Of a DNA stretch of 64,000 nucleotides, positions 58,991 to 64,000 are shown in pieces. The notes beneath the pieces are model-generated. The model did no database searches and was not told the DNA's origin. It saw nothing but the letters and a program-made list of their open reading frames with translations. The stretch is from Bog-756 sp963734435 (GTDB lineage: Bacteria; Actinomycetota; Acidimicrobiia; Acidimicrobiales; RAAP-2), in the NCBI GenBank assembly GCA_963734435.1, contig CAVTHA010000010.1, positions 248,001 to 312,000 on the forward strand, read 5' to 3'. How positions within the stretch are numbered: position 1 is the first letter of the stretch; the number at the start of each line of letters is the position of its first letter. The position numbers and the translations under genes are program-made.

Positions 58991-60025
58991 ATGGAGACCT
59001 CGATCGAGGCCGACGCCCTGCAGAAGACCTTTACCGGCAAGCACCAGGTGCGGGCTCTCGACGGGGTGAGCTTCGCCGTGGCCGAAGGCACCGTTTTCGG
59101 CCTGCTCGGCCCCAACGGTTCGGGCAAGACGACTGCGGTGCGCATCTTGACCACCATCCTCCAGGCGGACGGCGGTTCGGCGCGGGTGCTCGGGCACGAC
59201 GTGGCGAAGGAAGCGGGCCTGGTGCGCAGCCTCATCGGCCTGGCCGGTCAGTACGCTGCCGTCGACGAGAACCTGACCGGACGCGAGAACCTCCAGATGG
59301 TCGGGAACCTCAACCACCTGCGGCGGTCCTCGGTCAAGGACCGGGCCCGCGAGCTCCTCCGCCAATTCGACCTCGAGCACGCCGGCGACCGGACCCTCAA
59401 GACGTACTCGGGAGGCATGCGCCGCCGCCTCGACCTGGCCGCCGCCCTGGTGGCCCGCCCGACTGTCCTGTTCCTCGACGAGCCCACGACCGGGCTCGAC
59501 CCCCAGAGCCGCAACGACCTGTGGGAGGTCATCGAGCAGCTGGTGGAGGGGGGAACCACGGTCCTGCTCACCACCCAGTACCTCGAGGAGGCCGATCGCC
59601 TGGCCAACACGCTGGTCGTGCTGGACCACGGCCGGGTCATCGCCGAAGGCACGCCCGCCCAGCTGAAGGCCAACATGGGCGCCACCGTCCTCGAAGTGGG
59701 GCTGAGCTCCATCGAGGACGCCCGGCGCACGGCCGGGCTGTTGGGCGCCATCGGGTCCCACGCCCCGACGGTCAACGGCACCGTCGTCGAGATGACCGTG
59801 GACAGCGGGCCCGAGGCGGCCATGGCCAGTCTGCGCTCCCTGGACCAGGAGGGAATCACCCCGGCCGCGTTTGCCTTACGCGAACCCAGTCTCGACGACG
59901 TGTTCCTGGCCCTCACCGGCCGCCGGGCCGAGGAGGAACGTGAGGAGGCGGACGATTCGCAGGACGGCTGGCATCGTGAGCGAGAAGCGGCGGCGGCATC
60001 GGCGGGGACGGGAGGGCCGTCATGA
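58991..60025 (+). CDS. ABC transporter ATP-binding protein, DrrA-type
   Basis: 344 residues from ATG 58991. Walker A LLGPNGSGKTTAVRILTT, Q-loop GLAGQYAAVDENLTGRENL, signature TYSGGMRRRLDLAAALV, Walker B VLFLDEPTTGLDP and the H-loop equivalent TTQYLEEADRLA. Daunorubicin-resistance (DrrA) subfamily, including the extra C-terminal domain with EPSLDDVFLALTGRRAEEER (CREEM-like region). Energises export through the downstream permease, whose start overlaps by 4 bases (ATGA). Confidence 0.93.
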   Translation: METSIEADALQKTFTGKHQVRALDGVSFAVAEGTVFGLLGPNGSGKTTAVRILTTILQADGGSARVLGHDVAKEAGLVRSLIGLAGQYAAVDENLTGRENLQMVGNLNHLRRSSVKDRARELLRQFDLEHAGDRTLKTYSGGMRRRLDLAAALVARPTVLFLDEPTTGLDPQSRNDLWEVIEQLVEGGTTVLLTTQYLEEADRLANTLVVLDHGRVIAEGTPAQLKANMGATVLEVGLSSIEDARRTAGLLGAIGSHAPTVNGTVVEMTVDSGPEAAMASLRSLDQEGITPAAFALREPSLDDVFLALTGRRAEEEREEADDSQDGWHREREAAAASAGTGGPS

Positions 60026-60847
60026 CCACCGCCATCGCCGCCCCCACGCTGTCACGGGCTCCTCACCCGACCAAGATCGGCAACCGGCTCGGCTGGGCCG
60101 TGTTCGACACCTGGACCATCACCAAGCGGAACATCCTCAGCTACACGCGCATCCCCGAAGCGCTGTTCTTCTCGACGGTGCAGCCCATCATGTTCGTGCT
60201 GCTCTTCGTGTATGTGTTCGGAGGATCCATCCATACGCCGGGCACCACCTACGTGAACTATCTGATGCCTGGGATCTTCGCCCAGACCGTGGCTTTCGGG
60301 TCGGTGCAGACGAGCATCGGCCTGGCCGAGGACCTCCAAAAGGGGATCATCGAGCGGTTCCGAGCCCTGCCCATGGCTCGATCGGCGGTACTCACCGGCC
60401 GAACGTCGGCCGACCTGGCCCGAAACATCCTCACCGTCATCATCATCACCATCGTCGGCTTCATCGTCGGCTTCCGCCCCACCACCGGAGTCCTTGCCTA
60501 TCTGGCCGGCATCCTGGTGATCCTCCTGTTCGCCTACGCCCTGTCGTGGGGGTTCGCCGTCATCGGGCTGTCCGCCCCCAACAGCGAGGTGGCGCAGGTC
60601 GTCTCCTTCCCTCTTCTCTTCCCCCTGGTCTTCGCCTCCTCCGCCTTCGTGCCGGTGTCCCAGATGCCGGGCTGGCTGCAGGGATTCGCCACCTACCAAC
60701 CGGTGAGCGTGACCATCAGTGCCTGCCGCCGCGCTCATGCTGGGTGGCCCGACCGCCAACTGGGTCCTCCAGTCCGTGCTGTGGTCGGTCGGGCTCCTCC
60801 TCGTGCTCACCCCCCTGGCCGTCCGGCGCTACCGCACCCGTATCTGA
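60022..60847 (+). CDS. ABC-2 type permease, DrrB-like (one frameshift)
   Basis: From ATG 60022 (MTTAIAAPTLSRAPHPTKIG). Six helices: RIPEALFFSTVQPIMFVLLF, YVNYLMPGIFAQTVAFGSVQ, EDLQKGIIERFRALPMARSA, TVIIITIVGFIVGFRPTTGV, then SSAFVPVSQMPGWLQGF. An indel near 60728 shifts to ALMLGGPTANWVLQSVLWSV and GLLLVLTPLAVRRYRTRI, the normal end at 60847. As printed, the frame would fuse into aconitase, which is plainly an artefact. Exports a hydrophobic compound, identity unknown. Confidence 0.9.
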
Positions 60848-60897
60848 GGCGTCGGAGGCCGGTGGCCGCCGCCCCGGTAGGGGAGCAGAATGGACCC

Positions 60898-63594
60898 ATG
60901 GCCCCGTCAACCTCCCCGACCACCGCCGATTCGTTCGGCGCCCGCGCCACCCTCGGCGTGGGCGACCGCACCTACGAGATCTACCGGATCACGGCCCTCG
61001 CCGACCGCTTCGACATCGCCCGGCTCCCCTATTCGATGAAGGTGGTGCTCGAGAACCTCCTCCGTCACGAGGACGGCGTGGTCGTGCGCCCCGCCGACAT
61101 CGAGGCGGTGGCCGGCTGGGCCGATCACCCCGAACAGCGTGGCCTCGGCCACGAGGAGGCGGCCGAGATCGCCCTCACGCCGGAGCGGGTCCTCATGCAG
61201 GACTTCACCGGTGTTCCCGGGGTGGTGGACCTCGCCGCCATGCGCGACGCGCTGGACGCTCTGGGCGGTGACCCGGGCAAGGTCAACCCGCTGGTCCCCG
61301 TCGAGCTGGTCATCGACCACTCGGTGATCGCCGAGGTGTCCGGCCGGCCGAGTGCCTACGACGAGAACGTCGACATCGAGTACCACCGCAACATGGAGCG
61401 GTACCAGCTCCTCCGTTGGGCCCAGGCGGCCTTCGACGGATTCCGGGTAGTGCCTCCGGGGACGGGCATCTGCCATCAGGTCAATCTCGAATACCTGTCC
61501 CGGGTGGTCTTCGCCACCGACGACGGCCGGGCCTACTGCGACACGCTGGTCGGCACCGACTCCCATACGACCATGGTCAACGGCCTCGGAGTGCTCGGCT
61601 GGGGCGTCGGGGGCATCGAGGCCGAGGCAGCCATGCTCGGTCAACCGCTGTCCATGCTGATCCCACCCGTCGTCGGGTTCCGGCTCACCGGCGAACAGGC
61701 TCCCGGCACCACCGCCACCGATCTGGTGCTCACCATCGCCCACCTGCTCCGCCAGCACGGGGTGGTGGGCAAGTTCGTCGAGTTCTACGGGCCCGGGGTG
61801 GCCGCCGTCCCGCTGGCCAACCGGGCCACCATCGGCAACATGTCGCCCGAGTACGGCGCCACCTGTGCCATCTTCCCCGTCGACGAGCTCACGCTCGAGT
61901 ACCTGCGCTTCACCGGGCGGGATCCAGAGCACGTGGACCTGGTCGAGGCCTATGCCCGGGAGCAGGGGATGTTCCACGGCTCCGGCAGTCCGGAGCCGGT
62001 GTTCTCCGAGACCATCGAGCTCGACCTGGCCACCGTGGTGCCGAGCATCGCCGGACCGGCCCGGCCCCAGGACCTGGTCGCCCTGTCCGGCGCCCGGGAG
62101 TCGTACCGGGCCGCCCTCGGGCGTGACCCGCGGGCCGGCCAGGCGTCGACGGCCGACGGTGCCACCACCACCGTCCGGGACGGCGCCGTGGTGGTGGCCG
62201 CCATCACCAGCTGCACCAACACCTCGAACCCGGAGGTCATGGTGGCGGCCGGGCTGCTCGCGGCGCGGGCCGTCGAGCGAGGCCTCCGGCCTCCTCCCTG
62301 GGTCAAGACGTCTCTCGCCCCCGGATCGCGGGTGGTCATGGACTACCTCGACCGAGCCGGGCTGACCGGTCCCCTGGCCGCCATCGGGTTCGACCTGGTG
62401 GGGTTCGGGTGCACCACCTGCATCGGCAACTCGGGGCCGCTCCTCGGCACCGTGTCCGAAGCGGTGCGGGAGGCCGACCTCTCGGTGGCGTCGGTGCTGT
62501 CGGGCAATCGCAACTTCGAAGGGCGCATCCACCCCGACGTCCGCCTCAACTATCTCGCCTCGCCCCCGCTGGTGGTGGCCTACGCCCTCGCCGGGACCAT
62601 GGACATCGACCTCAGCACCGAGCCGCTCGGAACCGGCACCGACGGCCGGCCCGTCCATCTCGCCGACCTCTGGCCCACGGCGGAGGAGGTCACCGAGACC
62701 ATCCGCTCCTCGCTCGACTCCGAGATGTTCCGTCAGCGCTACGGGGCGGTCTTCGACGGCGACGACCGGTGGCGATCGGTGGAGGCCCCCACCGGGAGCA
62801 CCTTCCAATGGGACCCCCAGTCGACCTATGTCCTCCGACCGCCGTTCCTCGAGGGCCTGTCCAAGCAGCCGGCCCGGGTGACCGACATCGGGGGGGCCAG
62901 GGTGCTGGCCAAGCTGGGCGACAGTGTGACCACCGACCACATCTCGCCGGCGGGGAGCATCGGTCCCGCCACCCCGGCCGGCCACTACCTGCAGGACCAC
63001 GGGGTCGGCCCGGCCGACTTCAACTCCTACGGGACGCGGCGTGGCAACCACGAGGTGATGATGAGGGGCACCTTCGCCAACGTACGGCTGCGCAACCAGA
63101 TGGCACCGGGGACCGAGGGTGGCTTCACCGTGCACCTACCCGACGGCGACCAGACCACCATCTTCGACGCCGCCCTCCGGTACGCCGACGAGGCGGTGCC
63201 GTTGGTGGTCCTGGCCGGCAAGGAGTACGGGTCCGGCTCGTCACGTGACTGGGCGGCCAAGGGCACCACCCTGTTGGGCATCCGGGCCGTCATCGCCGAG
63301 AGCTTCGAGCGGATCCACCGCTCCAACCTCATCGGGATGGGCGTCCTGCCCCTCCAGTACGCGGACGGCGAGAGCGCGGCCTCGCTCGGCCTGACCGGGC
63401 ACGAGGTGTTCGCCGTCACCGGGCTCGCCCCCCTCAACCAGGGCACCACGCCGAAGACCGTGGCCGTTCGGGCCACCGACGGGGACCGGGTGGTGGAATT
63501 CGAGGCCCGGCTGCGCATCGACACGCCGATGGAGTCCGAGTACTACCGCCACGGCGGCATCCTGCCCTACATGCTGCGCCAGATGGCCGGCTGA
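60898..63594 (+). CDS. acnA: aconitate hydratase A
   Basis: Intact, 898 residues from ATG 60898. 4Fe-4S ligands: ITSCTNTSNPEVM and GFGCTTCIGNSGPL. Other family blocks: LMQDFTGVPGVVDLAAMRDA, TGICHQVNLEYLSRVVF, GTDSHTTMVNGLGVLGWGVG, SVLSGNRNFEGRIHP, GDSVTTDHISPAGSI, KEYGSGSSRDWAAKGT and AESFERIHRSNLIGMGVLPL. Converts citrate to isocitrate in the TCA cycle. AcnA/IRP type with the swivel domain at the C-terminus. Confidence 0.96.
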   Translation: MAPSTSPTTADSFGARATLGVGDRTYEIYRITALADRFDIARLPYSMKVVLENLLRHEDGVVVRPADIEAVAGWADHPEQRGLGHEEAAEIALTPERVLMQDFTGVPGVVDLAAMRDALDALGGDPGKVNPLVPVELVIDHSVIAEVSGRPSAYDENVDIEYHRNMERYQLLRWAQAAFDGFRVVPPGTGICHQVNLEYLSRVVFATDDGRAYCDTLVGTDSHTTMVNGLGVLGWGVGGIEAEAAMLGQPLSMLIPPVVGFRLTGEQAPGTTATDLVLTIAHLLRQHGVVGKFVEFYGPGVAAVPLANRATIGNMSPEYGATCAIFPVDELTLEYLRFTGRDPEHVDLVEAYAREQGMFHGSGSPEPVFSETIELDLATVVPSIAGPARPQDLVALSGARESYRAALGRDPRAGQASTADGATTTVRDGAVVVAAITSCTNTSNPEVMVAAGLLAARAVERGLRPPPWVKTSLAPGSRVVMDYLDRAGLTGPLAAIGFDLVGFGCTTCIGNSGPLLGTVSEAVREADLSVASVLSGNRNFEGRIHPDVRLNYLASPPLVVAYALAGTMDIDLSTEPLGTGTDGRPVHLADLWPTAEEVTETIRSSLDSEMFRQRYGAVFDGDDRWRSVEAPTGSTFQWDPQSTYVLRPPFLEGLSKQPARVTDIGGARVLAKLGDSVTTDHISPAGSIGPATPAGHYLQDHGVGPADFNSYGTRRGNHEVMMRGTFANVRLRNQMAPGTEGGFTVHLPDGDQTTIFDAALRYADEAVPLVVLAGKEYGSGSSRDWAAKGTTLLGIRAVIAESFERIHRSNLIGMGVLPLQYADGESAASLGLTGHEVFAVTGLAPLNQGTTPKTVAVRATDGDRVVEFEARLRIDTPMESEYYRHGGILPYMLRQMAG

Positions 63595-63609
63595 CGGGAC
63601 GCCCGGGGG

Positions 63610-64000
63610 CTACCCGGCCAGCGGGAGCACGAACCAGGCGATGGCCACGTACTGGAGGACCGCTCCCACCACGGTGCAGGCGTGGAACACCTCGTGGTAC
63701 CCGAACACCTCGGGTCGGGGGTCCGGTCGCTTGAGGGCGTAGACCACCGCGCCCGCCGAGTAGCACAGCCCGCCGGCGAGCAGCAGGCAGAAGCCGACCG
63801 CCCCGAGGGCGTGGAGGAGCTGGGGCAGTACGGCCAGGGCGGCCCATCCCACCACCACGTACGGCAGGGCGATCACCCACTTGGGGGCATCCAGCCACAC
63901 CTGGCGCGTGATGATGCCGGCGGCCATCCCGCCCCACACGATGCAGAGCACGGTGGTGCGGGCCCAGCCACCGAGGGCGATGCCGGCCACGGCCGTGTAC
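63610..64000 (-). CDS. hemolysin III (YqfA/PAQR) family membrane protein, N-terminus outside window
   Basis: The frame is open to the window edge. Visible helices: RTTVLCIVWGGMAAGIITRQ, WVIALPYVVVGWAALAVLPQ, GFCLLLAGGLCYSAGAVVYA, and the conserved block FGYHEVFHACTVVGAVLQYV with two histidines of the metal site, ending AWFVLPLAG. Seven-helix family of largely unknown function. Convergent with aconitase. Confidence 0.88.
   Translation of the reverse strand, partial: YTAVAGIALGGWARTTVLCIVWGGMAAGIITRQVWLDAPKWVIALPYVVVGWAALAVLPQLLHALGAVGFCLLLAGGLCYSAGAVVYALKRPDPRPEVFGYHEVFHACTVVGAVLQYVAIAWFVLPLAG

Noticed and set aside
60907..63135. Very long open frame antisense to aconitase
   Set aside because: High GC and third-position bias of the sense gene leave the opposite strand open; the translation is His/Gly/Asp-rich with no domain, and acnA on the plus strand is unmistakable.
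60022..63594. Apparent ABC permease-aconitase fusion in one frame
   Set aside because: The permease's normal C-terminus continues in another frame and stops at 60847; acnA has its own start at 60898. One indel near 60728 creates the fusion.

Overview
This is a high-GC actinobacterial chromosome segment. Several features point to an uncultured or poorly sampled Acidimicrobiia-like lineage: Lys-biosynthesis/Rho/PrfA synteny of the actinobacterial type, a FadA5-like steroid thiolase, a deazaflavin (F420)-type nitroreductase, mycothiol-associated DinB/maleylpyruvate isomerase folds, and secreted proteins built from a 42-residue 'GYWLVA-DGG-F-FGDA-GSTG' repeat. The taxonomic placement is inference; no rRNA is present. 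Many conserved genes (prfA, prmC, cimA, ilvE, argS, fadA5, echA, an acyl-CoA dehydrogenase) are split by one-base indels while neighbours are intact. I read these as consensus sequencing errors, not pseudogenes, and annotate each as one gene.

Layout. 0-2 kb: 3' part of an NlpC/P60 peptidase and an Lgt-like membrane protein. 1.8-6.2 kb (minus): a compact operon of a MauD-like redoxin, an unknown protein, a MauE-like membrane protein, a Tat-exported cysteine-rich protein resembling the methylamine dehydrogenase light chain fused to propeller-like repeats, and a CcdA-like membrane protein. This is the best candidate for an undescribed system. 6.4-14.6 kb: steroid/fatty-acid style beta-oxidation genes (SDR, acyl-CoA synthetase, thioesterase, enoyl-CoA hydratase, FadA5-like thiolase) preceded by three KstR-like palindromes, with a secreted PQQ-propeller/GYWLVA protein in between. 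14.6-24.8 kb: acetyltransferase, ion-channel-like protein, a coupled operon (secreted neocarzinostatin-like protein, sterol desaturase, SDR), two bacterial PH-domain proteins, an SDR and an acyl-CoA dehydrogenase.

24.8-29.4 kb (minus): leuB-ilvE-cimA behind what looks like a complete transcription attenuator: a leaderless promoter, a 15-codon leader peptide with Val-Ile-Ile-Ile, a pause hairpin and a U-tract terminator. The gene content fits the citramalate route to isoleucine. 29.4-40.1 kb (minus): argS-lysA-hom-thrC-rho-rpmE-prfA-prmC-tsaC, a housekeeping supercluster with several stop/start overlaps.

40.2-46.9 kb: tRNA-Arg(CCG) followed by a visibly less GC-rich accessory patch: DinB gene between imperfect direct repeats, a small membrane ORF, methyltransferase, truncated IS30 and IS3 transposase genes, a flavin-fold oxidoreductase, YihY, aquaporin and a replication-relaxation remnant. 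It looks like an eroded island beside a tRNA. 46.9-64 kb: DUF427/TesB-type thioesterase fusion, nucleosidase, amidase, two secreted PF04185-type phosphoesterases, stress and redox genes around a TetR regulator whose operator sits inside a promoter spacer, AlkB, RDD and nonapeptide-repeat proteins, Bcp peroxiredoxin, a DrrAB-type ABC exporter, aconitase and a partial hemolysin III family protein.
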